Assembly (NCBI GenBank): GCA_012103475.1
Contig: WLWS01000002.1
Location: forward strand, 295,234 to 359,233
Reading direction: 5' to 3'
Origin: Gammaproteobacteria bacterium
Lineage (GTDB): Bacteria; Pseudomonadota; Gammaproteobacteria; Eutrophobiales; Eutrophobiaceae
DNA: 64,000 bases
Below are positions 44,168 through 53,598 of the stretch, one piece after another. The position numbers and the translations under genes are program-made. Under the pieces are notes generated by a model, which saw only the letters and a program-made list of their open reading frames with translations, searched no databases and had not been told where the DNA came from. Position 1 is the stretch's first letter. The number at the start of each line of letters is the position of its first letter.

Positions 44168-45304
44168 ATGAATTTCTCCCGCCGTGACTTCCTGCAAAAA
44201 TCAACTGCTGTTGCGACAGGCGTGCCGCTTTTAATGTCGATGGACATTGACTATTGCGAAGCGGCTACTGCTACACCACCAGATTTAAGTATGGGTTTTC
44301 CGGAAAATGCGATTCGTTTGAACTGGAATGAAAATACACTTGGCCCTTCGCCGCTGGCAATAAAAGGTGCGATTGCTGGATTGAAAGAAGGCTATCGCTA
44401 TGCTCTTGGAAGTTTGTTAGCACCATTGCTGGCTGACTACCATAGTCTTGATAAGGACTGGGTTTTGATGGGTACAGGTTCTACTGAATTACAAAGACTG
44501 GCGCCGGCAACGCATTTGAATGAAGGTGGCAACGTTGTATCGTCATTGGAAACATGGGCAGGTGGCCTTAGAGTGGCCGAACATATGGGTGTTGATGTCA
44601 GACGAATTGATTTGATAGAAGAAAAAGGTTTCGCCTACGACATAGAAGGTTTGTTAAACGCAGTTGATGACAAGACACAAATGTTCATTATGGTTTCACC
44701 CAATAACCCGACAGGAACCAGTTTGTCTTATCAAGAGTTAAAACGCATAGCTGATTCTTTACCAGACAAAGTACTGTTCGTCATAGATGAAGCTTACGCA
44801 GACTATCTGCCGGACAACTGGGGCACAGGTATTGATTTGCTCAAAGCAGGTTATAAAAATGTTCTGGTGACACGCACCTTTTCCAAAGCTCATGGTATGG
44901 CGGGTCTTCGTAGTGGCTATGGTCTCGGACATCCGGACATCCTGAAGCGAATCACCCAGTTCGGCTGTGGACCTGCAAGTACAAGTATCGTGGCTTTCGG
45001 TGCGATTCAAGGAGCTTTAAATGATATTGGGCATGCCCGGCAGACTCGAAGTTACGTTGAGAGAACTCGTAAGTTTTATCAGCAGAAATGTGAAACTTTG
45101 AATCTGCATTCTGTATCAGGACCATCGCCTTTCATGATGATCAAGACAGGCAATCGCACATCTGAAATTCAACAAGCTCTTAAAAACAAAAAAATACTAG
45201 TTGGTAATGGGAAGTCCTGGAACGTTCCGGATTATTTGCGAGTCTCATACGGCAGAGAAAAAGAGAACGAAGTGTTTTTCCGAACTCTTGCTACACTTTT
45301 GTGA
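44168..45304 (+). CDS. Tat-exported HisC-like PLP aminotransferase, copy 1
   Basis: This 378-residue fold-type I PLP enzyme carries a twin-arginine signal (NFSRRDFLQKSTAVATGVPLL), so it should fold with PLP in the cytoplasm and be exported. SPNNPTGTSL, VIDEAYADY and RTFSKAHGMAGLRSGYG hold the PLP residues and the Schiff-base Lys. The ATG at 44168 has AGGAG nearby; the upstream start at 44141 would add nine residues before the Tat motif. A related exported copy lies at 48738. Periplasmic PLP enzymes are uncommon, and the known example PvdN also uses Tat. Substrate unknown. Confidence 0.87.
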   Translation: MNFSRRDFLQKSTAVATGVPLLMSMDIDYCEAATATPPDLSMGFPENAIRLNWNENTLGPSPLAIKGAIAGLKEGYRYALGSLLAPLLADYHSLDKDWVLMGTGSTELQRLAPATHLNEGGNVVSSLETWAGGLRVAEHMGVDVRRIDLIEEKGFAYDIEGLLNAVDDKTQMFIMVSPNNPTGTSLSYQELKRIADSLPDKVLFVIDEAYADYLPDNWGTGIDLLKAGYKNVLVTRTFSKAHGMAGLRSGYGLGHPDILKRITQFGCGPASTSIVAFGAIQGALNDIGHARQTRSYVERTRKFYQQKCETLNLHSVSGPSPFMMIKTGNRTSEIQQALKNKKILVGNGKSWNVPDYLRVSYGREKENEVFFRTLATLL

Positions 45305-45318
45305 AAATATTTCCAGTG

Positions 45319-45816
45319 TTATTTCAGCAAAGGTTCTTCATCAATTTTTATAAGCAGATAAAGATAGGGCTCATCGGGGTCAATGACAAGCAGATGTGGC
45401 GTGGCTGGAGGCACATGAATGATATCACCGGCGCTGAGTTGATATATATCTGCGCCGTGGATCGCATCTCCTCGTTGTTGTTTTCTGGGATGTTTAACCG
45501 GGTTAATCAATTCACCACCCATTTGCAAAGTCGCTTTGCCGCGAATACTGATCTGAAAATCAGATTCAGTTTCATGTAATTCGGGTGAGCTCGTTTTACC
45601 TCGTAATACCAGATACATTGAATGCCCCTGATAATTACCTATCACTTCATAGACCAGTCGCTTGTCACCAAGCTTCTTGTAAAGCCGTTCGGATGCCGCG
45701 TCAATGGTCTCTGATTTCCAAAACACAAAACCATCAACTTCACTGGTAATCGGTTTGGCAGCGAGGCATGCAGTGATTGAAAAACAGAGCAAAATAATAG
45801 TGAAGATTAGTTTCAT
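45319..45816 (-). CDS. Secreted cupin-domain protein
   Basis: This 165-residue exported protein has a signal peptide (about 1-19, ending in CLAA). A double-stranded beta-helix cupin domain follows, including QLSAGDIIHVPPATPHLLVIDPDEPYLYLLIKI with the expected His ligand. Such small periplasmic cupins bind a metal or sugar acid or act as isomerases. It is convergent with the aminotransferase (14 bp gap) and divergent from the IorA-like gene, so it shares the palindromic site-2 region. No reaction is assigned. Confidence 0.8.
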   Translation of the reverse strand: MKLIFTIILLCFSITACLAAKPITSEVDGFVFWKSETIDAASERLYKKLGDKRLVYEVIGNYQGHSMYLVLRGKTSSPELHETESDFQISIRGKATLQMGGELINPVKHPRKQQRGDAIHGADIYQLSAGDIIHVPPATPHLLVIDPDEPYLYLLIKIDEEPLLK

Positions 45817-45907
45817 CGTCGGACACCTGAAAAATTGAAAACCTTGACTACGCTAGCAGACTGAGTGGGAGAGGTGAATATAAAAAAGAACGAGACATCG
45901 CAAAGCA

Positions 45908-45923
45908 TAGGGTACAGACCCTA
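45908..45923. promoter_or_regulatory. Inverted-repeat operator candidate (site 2)
   Basis: TAGGGT-ACAG-ACCCTA has the same arms and 4-bp spacing as site 1, and the match extends into the flank (GATTAGGGT on the reverse strand). It lies in the 145-bp divergent region between the cupin gene and iorA-like gene, 39 bp before the latter. It probably binds the same regulator as site 1. Confidence 0.6.
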
Positions 45924-45961
45924 ATCTCTGTGATGAATATGATCCAGGAGAATGGGGTGGT

Positions 45962-46432
45962 ATGAAGGTGAAATTTATTCTCAATAATAAGGTGCAACAA
46001 TATAACGGCGATGAAGAAATGCCCTTGCTCTGGTATTTGCGTGACTACGCAAAATTGCGTGGAACCAAATATGGCTGTGGAATTGGCGCCTGTGGCGCCT
46101 GTACTGTGCATATTGATAAACGAGCAGTGCGTTCATGCACACTGAAGATGAAGCAACTTGAAGGTAGAGCTGTAAGAACAATCGAAGATCTCGCCACTAA
46201 TAATATTTTGCATATCGTACAACGGGCCTGGATTGATGAGGATGTCGCACAGTGTGGTTATTGTCAGGCGGGTCAAATCATGTCTGTTGTTGCTATGCTG
46301 GAATCAAACCCGAGACCCGGGCAAAGGGAGTTCAGCGGTTTAACAAACATTTGTAGATGCGGAACTTATCCACGCATGCGAAAAGCGATCGAGCGTGCCG
46401 TACGACAAATTAATCTGACATCCGGGCTTTGA
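45962..46432 (+). CDS. IorA-like [2Fe-2S] subunit of a molybdenum hydroxylase
   Basis: This 156-residue small subunit, like isoquinoline 1-oxidoreductase alpha, carries two [2Fe-2S] clusters: GCGIGACGACTVHID with a later Cys in VRSC, and CGYCQAGQIM with CRCGTYPRM. It has no signal peptide and would be co-exported with the Tat-bearing large subunit, a route known for this enzyme group. GGAG and GGGGTGG precede the ATG. The stop codon is two bases before the next gene's start, so the two are translationally coupled. Confidence 0.92.
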   Translation: MKVKFILNNKVQQYNGDEEMPLLWYLRDYAKLRGTKYGCGIGACGACTVHIDKRAVRSCTLKMKQLEGRAVRTIEDLATNNILHIVQRAWIDEDVAQCGYCQAGQIMSVVAMLESNPRPGQREFSGLTNICRCGTYPRMRKAIERAVRQINLTSGL

Positions 46433-46434
46433 AG

Positions 46435-48723
46435 ATGGACGGTAGCCGGCGTAACTTTTTAAAGCTATCCACTACCGGTCTGGGTGGTATGCTGATCAGT
46501 CTGAATTATCCGGGCCTGGCCGCTGATGCTAATGATGTGATGACAACCCGGATAAACCCGTTTATTCGTATCGAACCAGATGGTCAGATAGTTATAGGTG
46601 CGCGTGCCTGCGAAATGGGACAGGGAGTCAAGACAGCACTGCCAATGTTAATTGCGGAAGAACTGGACGTACCCTGGTCAATGGTGAGGGTAGAACAACT
46701 TGATTATGGCCTGACTAGAGCAGACGTGAATGGAGAATTGACGAATGTTTACGGTAATCAAAATACAGACGCGAGTGCCACAGTAAGACGATCCTGGAAT
46801 GAATTACGTCAAATAGGGGCACGGGCACGCTACCTGCTAGTCAAAGCAGCGTCGGTTAAATGGCATATCGAACTGGACAAGTTAAACACCCGCCAGGCTA
46901 TGGTTGTGCATCCTGATGGAAACACACTTAGCTATTCTGAATTGAGTAAAGTCGCCACGAATCTGTCATTGCCGGAATACGATATACCACTTAAAAAATC
47001 TGAAGAATTTTCCATCATCGGGAAATCAACCCAGACAGCAGATGCGAGTGAAATCGTTGTGGGAGCGACAGTCTATGGTATCGATGCAGAAATACCCGGC
47101 TCTCTTGTCGCCGTAGTCGCACGTTGCCCGTTTTTTGATGGTAGTGTCAGCACATACGATGCCAGCCATACCCTGAAATTGTCAGGAGTACATTCTGTTG
47201 TCGAGATAAGCGGCGCTGACAAAAACGATATTTCACTTCCCGGAGGAAAAAAACATAATGATGGAATCGGCAGTAACCTCGCGGCAGGGATAGCGGTCCT
47301 TGCTGATGATACCTGGGCGGCGTTGAAAGGACGACAAAAGTTGAAGGTCGATTGGTTGCCTGGACCCTGGAGAAACGATTCCACTGAAGCTTTGATGAAA
47401 AGAGCTGGCAGAGCACTTGATGAAGCCGCACAAATAAGCCCGCGAGTTGAGGGTAATATCAGTCAGGCAAGCAAACAGGCAGGGAAATTGATTGGATCAC
47501 GCTATTTCATGCCTTTTCTGGCGCATTGCGCAATGGAACCTCTTCATGCCAGCCTTGAAATCGGCAGCGATCACGCTCTGTTAATTGCTTCTATTCAGGT
47601 TCCTGATAATGCGTCCAATGTTATTCACATGATGACAGGAATTCCACGCGAGAAAATTGAGATAAGACTGCCCCGGCTAGGTGGCGGGTTTGGAAGACGG
47701 ATTAGCGCAGATTATATTGCTGAAGCGGTGAAAATTGCGCGTCAGGTGGACAGACCTATTAAATTAATCTGGACACGTGAAGACGATATTCAAAATGATC
47801 TGTATCGACCGGCGGGCATGCATGGTCTGAGTGCTGCTATTGATAAACATAATAATTTAAGTTGCTGGAGCCATCAGGTTGCGGCGACTTATCGTTTGTT
47901 TCGTGAGCCGGGTTTGCAGGGAATCGGAGTTAACGAATGGGTTAGTTGTCATGATCCGGATGCTTTCCCTGCAGGATGTGTTGAGAATTTTGAAGCTTCT
48001 TTTACCGCTCTTGAGTTTGGTTTGCGTCGTGGTTGGTGGAGAGGTCCTCTACCCACCTTTGTCGCGTTTCCTATACAGAGTTTTATAGACGAAGTCGCCC
48101 ACGCTGCCGGCAAGGATCCGCTACAGTTCAGGCTTGAACTTCTCGGCAAGGCTCGTCAGATGCCTTATCGTGATATGAATTTCGAAGATAACCGAAACCC
48201 GACGGTAATCGATACAGGTCGTCTGGCTGTAGTCCTGAGGAAAGTAACGACAGAAATTAAGTATGGACGAAAGCTCAAAGCCGGGCATGGTATTGGAATG
48301 GCGATGCATTTTGTTTATGGGGCCTACGTTGCCCATGCTATGGAAGTTTCTGTAATTGAGAGTCAATTAAAAATTCATCGTTGTGTGTGTGCTGTTGACC
48401 TTGGTCAGGTGCTTAACCCTTCAGGCGTAGAAGCACAAATTAGCGGGGCGACTATAGATGGCATATCAACTGCGCTCGGACTCGAAATTACTGTGGAAGA
48501 GGGAAGAGTGAAACAAAGTAATTTTACAGATTACCCGGTGTTACGACTGAGTGATGCACCCGATGTAGAAGTTCATATCATGAAGAGTACTTATGCAGCT
48601 GCTGGGGCAGGGGAAATGGGCATCCCTACTGCTGCACCGGCGCTTACCAATGCTATATTCGCGGCTTGTGGCCAGAGAATCTACCGATTACCAATTGCAA
48701 ATCAGCTTACAAGCAAATCCTGA
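46435..48723 (+). CDS. Tat-exported IorB-like molybdenum hydroxylase large subunit
   Basis: This 762-residue molybdopterin-cytosine-dinucleotide-binding subunit is of the isoquinoline oxidoreductase/aldehyde dehydrogenase type and begins with a twin-arginine signal (SRRNFLKLSTTGLGGMLI). GARACEMGQGVKTALPMLIAEELD, RLPRLGGGFGRRISADYI and the C-terminal GAGEMGIPTAAPALTNAI with the catalytic Glu are present. The ATG at 46435 is preferred over a TTG two codons earlier. No FAD subunit is encoded, so electrons probably go to a periplasmic cytochrome c. It should hydroxylate an N-heterocycle or oxidise an aldehyde in the periplasm. Confidence 0.92.
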   Translation: MDGSRRNFLKLSTTGLGGMLISLNYPGLAADANDVMTTRINPFIRIEPDGQIVIGARACEMGQGVKTALPMLIAEELDVPWSMVRVEQLDYGLTRADVNGELTNVYGNQNTDASATVRRSWNELRQIGARARYLLVKAASVKWHIELDKLNTRQAMVVHPDGNTLSYSELSKVATNLSLPEYDIPLKKSEEFSIIGKSTQTADASEIVVGATVYGIDAEIPGSLVAVVARCPFFDGSVSTYDASHTLKLSGVHSVVEISGADKNDISLPGGKKHNDGIGSNLAAGIAVLADDTWAALKGRQKLKVDWLPGPWRNDSTEALMKRAGRALDEAAQISPRVEGNISQASKQAGKLIGSRYFMPFLAHCAMEPLHASLEIGSDHALLIASIQVPDNASNVIHMMTGIPREKIEIRLPRLGGGFGRRISADYIAEAVKIARQVDRPIKLIWTREDDIQNDLYRPAGMHGLSAAIDKHNNLSCWSHQVAATYRLFREPGLQGIGVNEWVSCHDPDAFPAGCVENFEASFTALEFGLRRGWWRGPLPTFVAFPIQSFIDEVAHAAGKDPLQFRLELLGKARQMPYRDMNFEDNRNPTVIDTGRLAVVLRKVTTEIKYGRKLKAGHGIGMAMHFVYGAYVAHAMEVSVIESQLKIHRCVCAVDLGQVLNPSGVEAQISGATIDGISTALGLEITVEEGRVKQSNFTDYPVLRLSDAPDVEVHIMKSTYAAAGAGEMGIPTAAPALTNAIFAACGQRIYRLPIANQLTSKS

Positions 48724-48737
48724 ATTGGCTCAATTTC

Positions 48738-49868
48738 TCAAATGAGCTTTTTTATTGCCCTGAAAAAAGCCTGGTTTTCTTGCTCATACCCATAAGAGAT
48801 ACGAATGTGGTTTGGCAATGCCCATTCCTTACCGTCTCTGACATAAATTTTTTGTTTTCTGAGCTCAGCACTTATCTCGCTGGTTCGGTCTCCGAACTCA
48901 GCCATTATGAAAATAGGCGGGCCGGAGAGGGTGGTAATGCCAAGTCTGGAGAATTGTGTCTGATAGAATTTTCTTGTATCGCTGACGAATTTTCTCGAAC
49001 GCTGTAAATGGGCGTCGTCAGCGAGGGAGGCAATTGCGGCCCCGAAACCTGCCATGTTCGTGCTGGTTGGGCCGCATCCGAAATTCGATATTTTCTTCAT
49101 GATGTCAGGGTGACCGATGCCATAACCACAACGTAAGCCGGCAAGCGCATAAGCTTTTGAAAAGGTGCGTGTGACGAGAACATTGTTATAACCTTCTTTT
49201 ACCAGATCGATGCCGGACTTACCTTCCTTCTGGAAATGGACGTAGGCTTCATCAATCACAAAGAGCACATGCCTGGGCAGCGAGTCAGCGATAATTTTCA
49301 TGTCTTCATATGGCAATATCGTACCAGTGGGATTATTTGGCGTGACCGCAAACAGGAGTCCTGTTTTGTCATCGACGGCCTCAATCAGGCCTTTCACATC
49401 GTAACTATAATTTTTATGTTTGCGCAGATTGACCCATTTAACTGAACTCCCCAGTTTTTCCGAGAAGGCCGGGCATTGTCTATAGGACTCAAGCGTCGCG
49501 ACAACGTTACCATCACGGGCAAAAACCAGAGGTGCAATTTTCAGGATTTCACCAGAGCCGGTTCCAACCAGTATCTCGTCTTTCTCCAGAGAATGGTGTT
49601 CCGCCAGAAGTCCACGTATGGAATCCGGATCTGCATAGCGAAACGAGCGCGCTATTCCGTTTTTGGCAGCTTCTATTGCTGCAGATGACGGACCAATAGG
49701 GTTTTCGTTACGATTGAGTAAAACGGCGTCTCCGGGGAAGCCCATCGACCAGTCAATTGGGTTCTCTGTGGAGGCTTCGCAGAAATCGCTGCCAAGAGTT
49801 GCCAGAAGCGGAATGCCTGCAGCTGACAAAGTTGTGTTAGTAAGAAATCGACGGCGTGACAGACTCAT
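48738..49868 (-). CDS. Tat-exported HisC-like PLP aminotransferase, copy 2
   Basis: This 376-residue paralogue of the gene at 44168 has a Tat signal (SLSRRRFLTNTTLSAAGIPLLA), the shared post-signal pattern FCEAS...WSMGFPGDAVLLNRNENPIGPSSAAI, TPNNPTGTIL, VIDEAYVHF and RTFSKAYALAGLRCGYG. GAGGAGG lies before the ATG. It is convergent with the IorB-like gene. Having the two exported copies flank iorAB, transcribed toward it, suggests a shared periplasmic pathway. Confidence 0.87.
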   Translation of the reverse strand: MSLSRRRFLTNTTLSAAGIPLLATLGSDFCEASTENPIDWSMGFPGDAVLLNRNENPIGPSSAAIEAAKNGIARSFRYADPDSIRGLLAEHHSLEKDEILVGTGSGEILKIAPLVFARDGNVVATLESYRQCPAFSEKLGSSVKWVNLRKHKNYSYDVKGLIEAVDDKTGLLFAVTPNNPTGTILPYEDMKIIADSLPRHVLFVIDEAYVHFQKEGKSGIDLVKEGYNNVLVTRTFSKAYALAGLRCGYGIGHPDIMKKISNFGCGPTSTNMAGFGAAIASLADDAHLQRSRKFVSDTRKFYQTQFSRLGITTLSGPPIFIMAEFGDRTSEISAELRKQKIYVRDGKEWALPNHIRISYGYEQENQAFFRAIKKLI

Positions 49869-50271
49869 GGTTCCTCCTCTTCATCAGGATTCGCTCAGAC
49901 CTTGCTAAAATTAACAGATTTCAATCAGAGATCACCGGGCTTTCTAGGGTCACAGTGCTATTGCGAATAAGCAAAGTGACTAAACTTCAGTCTGTCGGCA
50001 CAATCGCTTTCTTAAAGAAATGACTTTTTAACAAGCATGTTTTTTAGAATTTGTTGTAAAAATGACTCAGAATTAGACCGCTAGTACTATAATTGTGTGC
50101 TTTCAGGAGCTTAGCTAACTATTAAAAAGCGTTTTCAAGGAATACAATGTTGTCCATGCTGAATATACCGGCTTGTTCTGGAATTATTTCAAGCTTGAAC
50201 TAATTTGAGGCTTATTTAGTGCTAAGGGTTTATTCATCAACATTTATCAATTATTTTTTGGGGAGTTTAAC
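49869..50271. other. 403-bp intergenic region with candidate promoter
   Basis: No gene is seen. TATAAT at 50088-50093 is a good -10 box for the TonB receptor, but no strong -35 is found at 16-18 bp. A partial copy of the module operator (TAGGGT then CTA after a gap) lies at 49945-49960, matching only one arm. Long leader sequence (about 180 bp) follows the -10 box. Confidence 0.5.
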
Positions 50272-52770
50272 GTGAAAAGAAATATCCTATATTTCACACT
50301 GGCGACAATCGGGTTTTCACCAGTGGTATCAGCACAATCAGCGCTTGAAGAAGTTGTTGTAACTGCACAACGACGAGAAGAGAGTCTGCAGGAGGTTCCT
50401 GTCTCTATAACGGCTTTCACAGCGGAGGACATGAACAAGCAAAACGTCAGGGAAGCGAAAGATTATTTCTCTATCACTCCAAACGTAAACTTTACAGAAG
50501 ACGGTGAGACCGGCAACCGCTCAGTTGGTATCAGTATGCGTGGTGTCAGTGACTTCGCTAACTCCTTTACAGGAGTTGGTGGCCTGTCTAACAGCTTTGG
50601 TATTTATTTAGACGAATTCAACATTGCTAACAATGCAACGAAGACGGCTAACCCTCAACTAAACGATCTGGCCCGTCTTGAAGTACTGCGTGGGCCTCAG
50701 GGAACGTATTTCGGCAGTAATGCAACAGGTGGTGCACTTAACCTGAGTACCAAGTTACCCCATGATGAAATGGAATATGAACTTGGTGGCGGTTTTTCCC
50801 GCTTTAACACCTGGGAAGTTAATGCCATGGTTAATGCCCCGGTAACAGACAACTTGTTTATCCGCGGCAATATTTATTACACCGAAAGTGATGGTTTCCT
50901 GAAAAACCTTAGCCCGACAGGTAATAATGACGGTTTTGATGAAGTCACTTTTCGCATGGCAGCTCGTTGGGAAGTTACTGAAGCACTTACTGCTGATGTG
51001 TCTTTTATGCGCACGGTCGAAAATGGTGGTAGTGATTCAAACGTTAATGCCGGCGTGAGTGATTTTGACACACCAAACTCGACACCGAATGTCTTGCCTA
51101 CTACTCCCGGAGCAAATACCTTTGCCCTGTTTTCCGACTTGTTCCCAATTGATGCCGGTTCCGGTTTTTTCCCGAATGAACGCCGTGTCACTAATAAGGA
51201 CTTTGACGAACTCAACAGAAATAGACAGAACATTTTCAATATGCGTTTGAATTACGCTGTTGATAACTGGTCAATTCGTTCAATCACTGGCGTACTTAAA
51301 TCTACTTCACGTAGACAGTTTGACCAGGATTTAACTCAGTATTCCTTATATGAAACCTATACGGGCCGCACAGGTGATACTCTAAGTCAGGAATTCCGAT
51401 TCAATTATCAAGCCGATAACTGGGACTGGACTTTAGGTGGACTCTACTCAAATGATGATGCCGACACATACGGCGTCAGTCCTATTGGTAGTGATGACTT
51501 CTTCTTCCTGTTTAATGGTGCAGCCGCGATTCTGGCCGACGGTACCCTTGATCCTAATGAGGTCGCTAACTCATGTTTCTGTCTGACCGACGGTCAAATT
51601 ATTTCAGGACCCAGCAATACTTCTTTTGACTCTCAAAGCTGGGCTATCTTTTCTGAAGTTAACTGGCAGTTTACGGAGCAGTTGAAAGCAACGGTTGGTA
51701 TTCGTTATACCAAGCACGACGTTGAATCCAAACGAGCTGACTGGAATCGTCTTGCTTTTGATCAATTGCCTCTTGGTGAAATATTTAACTTTGATATGCC
51801 AGAACCAGGCGATCCTCGCCTACGCTTTGCCTTTGCACAGGGCGGGAAATCATCAGACGCAATCACACCGCGATTTGTACTGGCATGGTCACCGAATGAT
51901 GATCTAAACGCTTATGCGTCTATTTCTAAAGGTTATAAGCCAGGTGGTTTGATTCTACTGGAAGACGTTGGTACCAACGTACCTTTTGCCAAGGAAACCT
52001 TGTGGAACTATGAAGTCGGTGCGAAATGGCGCGGTTTCGACGATCGGCTGTCAATTAATGCTTCGGCTTTCTACATGGATTGGAAAAATCTACAAATACC
52101 GTCAGTTGAAATTCTCATTCAGAATGGTGTCATCCTTAATAACTTGAGAATCGATAATTCAGAAGCTGAATCAATCGGTTTTGAACTGGAAGCACAGGCC
52201 TTACCGATGGATAACTTCCTCATTGGTGGTGGCGTAGGTTATCTGGATGCGACTTTTACAGATTACGGTGCTGATGACCCATTCGTCATTAATAACAATG
52301 GCTTCGATCTCGACGGCGAAACTCTGCCACGCTCACCAAAATGGACAATAAACCTTTTTGGTCAGTATGACTTTGAAATTGCCGGTATGGAAAGTTTTAT
52401 CCGTACGGAGTGGACCTATCGCAGCAGTATTCGCTCTGATATAGAAGGTGTTGTATCAGGACTGCCGATATTGGATAACGCTGTTACAACGGCACAAGGA
52501 CTGGATACACTTTTCGGTGGAACGGGCACAGGAAACGGTCTGGATTTCACCTTCCCACGTCCTAACTTCCCACTCAGAGTACCCAGTTATGACGTCGTTA
52601 ATCTGCGTGCCGGCATAAGTGGCGATCGCTGGGCTGTAACTGCCTATGTAGAGAATGTCTTCGACAAGAACTACTACACTGGTACTCAGGAGAACTTTGG
52701 TCTTGGTGGTTTTCGTATTCGACCACATTTCCGCACAGCCGGAATCAATTTCCGCCTGTTTAGTGAGTAA
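50272..52770 (+). CDS. TonB-dependent outer-membrane receptor, copy 1
   Basis: This 832-residue receptor has a signal peptide (about 1-22, ending VSAQS), a plug domain from about 25 beginning LEEVVVTAQRREESLQEVPVSITAF, the plug motif RLEVLRGPQGTYFGSNATGGAL, and a 22-strand-type barrel. It ends YTGTQENFGLGGFRIRPHFRTAGINFRLFSE with an aromatic-type C-terminus. The plug lacks a CTD signalling domain. The start is GTG with GGGGAG upstream. It resembles the IroN/FyuA-like group used by marine bacteria to import organic substrates. Copy 2 is downstream at 53599. The gene runs into a strong terminator. Confidence 0.93.
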   Translation: MKRNILYFTLATIGFSPVVSAQSALEEVVVTAQRREESLQEVPVSITAFTAEDMNKQNVREAKDYFSITPNVNFTEDGETGNRSVGISMRGVSDFANSFTGVGGLSNSFGIYLDEFNIANNATKTANPQLNDLARLEVLRGPQGTYFGSNATGGALNLSTKLPHDEMEYELGGGFSRFNTWEVNAMVNAPVTDNLFIRGNIYYTESDGFLKNLSPTGNNDGFDEVTFRMAARWEVTEALTADVSFMRTVENGGSDSNVNAGVSDFDTPNSTPNVLPTTPGANTFALFSDLFPIDAGSGFFPNERRVTNKDFDELNRNRQNIFNMRLNYAVDNWSIRSITGVLKSTSRRQFDQDLTQYSLYETYTGRTGDTLSQEFRFNYQADNWDWTLGGLYSNDDADTYGVSPIGSDDFFFLFNGAAAILADGTLDPNEVANSCFCLTDGQIISGPSNTSFDSQSWAIFSEVNWQFTEQLKATVGIRYTKHDVESKRADWNRLAFDQLPLGEIFNFDMPEPGDPRLRFAFAQGGKSSDAITPRFVLAWSPNDDLNAYASISKGYKPGGLILLEDVGTNVPFAKETLWNYEVGAKWRGFDDRLSINASAFYMDWKNLQIPSVEILIQNGVILNNLRIDNSEAESIGFELEAQALPMDNFLIGGGVGYLDATFTDYGADDPFVINNNGFDLDGETLPRSPKWTINLFGQYDFEIAGMESFIRTEWTYRSSIRSDIEGVVSGLPILDNAVTTAQGLDTLFGGTGTGNGLDFTFPRPNFPLRVPSYDVVNLRAGISGDRWAVTAYVENVFDKNYYTGTQENFGLGGFRIRPHFRTAGINFRLFSE

Positions 52771-52796
52771 TTTTTACAAGCTAGTTGTGTGACACT

Positions 52797-52826
52797 AAAA
52801 CCCCGGTTTATACCGGGGTTTTTTTG
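52797..52826 (+). terminator. Rho-independent terminator after TonB receptor 1
   Basis: A stem of AAAACCCCGGT with ACCGGGGTTTT and a 4-base loop is followed by a T run. It lies 27 bp after the receptor stop and before the small secreted protein. Confidence 0.9.
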
Positions 52827-52867
52827 TTCATAGAATGCAGATAATAATTTTAAAGAAGGGTGCTCTT

Positions 52868-53362
52868 ATGAAGATATTATTGACTGTACTGCTGTTAAAT
52901 TTTTCATTTCCTGTAATTTCAGCCGACTCAAATACCTCTATGGACAAACAAATTGATCTGCGTTCTTATCGACTTGGTGGCGTCGGCTCTTTTTCTGAAA
53001 TGGTTGCTGTTGGTGTTAAAACACTTGCTTTGAGTGCGGCTATGTTGCCAGCGGATATGGATGAACTGGAAGCGGATATAAGAAGAATCGCAGAAGAGGC
53101 GGGCATAAAAGCTTATCGAGAGGCAGATCTGATCGTAACAGACTTATTTCCCGCAAGTGTATCTAAGGGCATGGATGTCATGCTTTTATTCACTGACGAT
53201 ACTCTTGATAAATATTTAAAACTTAAAAGTAAGAAAGCTGAGCTAGTTAGCGCTGGTACTTATTCAGGAGACGCCCGAAAAAATATCGCAAGAGAATTTG
53301 GGGTGTTACTGAGTTATCCGAGAGCAAATATTGAAGAAAAGATTAAGCGAAACCACCCGTAA
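52868..53362 (+). CDS. Small secreted protein of unknown function between two TonB receptors
   Basis: This 164-residue protein is not recognised. It starts with a signal peptide (MKILLTVLLLNFSFPVISA, then DSNTS). The mature part is mixed alpha/beta with a helix ELEADIRRIAEEAGIKAYREADLIV and a Lys-rich C-terminus, and no cysteine. The ATG at 52868 has GAAGGG upstream; the in-frame ATG at 52835 lies before a non-signal-like stretch. Being between two receptors suggests a periplasmic helper for the same substrate, but this is inference. Confidence 0.65.
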   Translation: MKILLTVLLLNFSFPVISADSNTSMDKQIDLRSYRLGGVGSFSEMVAVGVKTLALSAAMLPADMDELEADIRRIAEEAGIKAYREADLIVTDLFPASVSKGMDVMLLFTDDTLDKYLKLKSKKAELVSAGTYSGDARKNIAREFGVLLSYPRANIEEKIKRNHP

Positions 53363-53498
53363 CTATGTGCAGTCTCCTCGTCGCTCTGCTTCTCTAATAA
53401 AAGCTGGCGAAGCACGAATTTGTAACTATATTGCAATATAATCCAGGGCCGCAATACATGGACTCTCAAAAAGCCAAATTGGTTTAAGTATAAACTAC

Positions 53499-53527
53499 TT
53501 GACAGACCTTCCCGCATAGCTTTAAAT
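53499..53527 (+). promoter_or_regulatory. Candidate sigma-70 promoter for TonB receptor 2
   Basis: A perfect -35 box TTGACA (53499-53504) and a -10-like TTAAAT (53522-53527) are spaced by exactly 17 bp, about 72 bp before the receptor start. Confidence 0.5.
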
Positions 53528-53598
53528 TGCCATCATTTAGGGCAATAGCTCTATAGTTTAACCAAGAAATATCGAATTATAGACGGGGGAATTTATAG

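Noticed and set aside
49945..49960. Third copy of the TAGGGT operator
   Set aside because: Only one arm matches; the second arm agrees at about half its positions.
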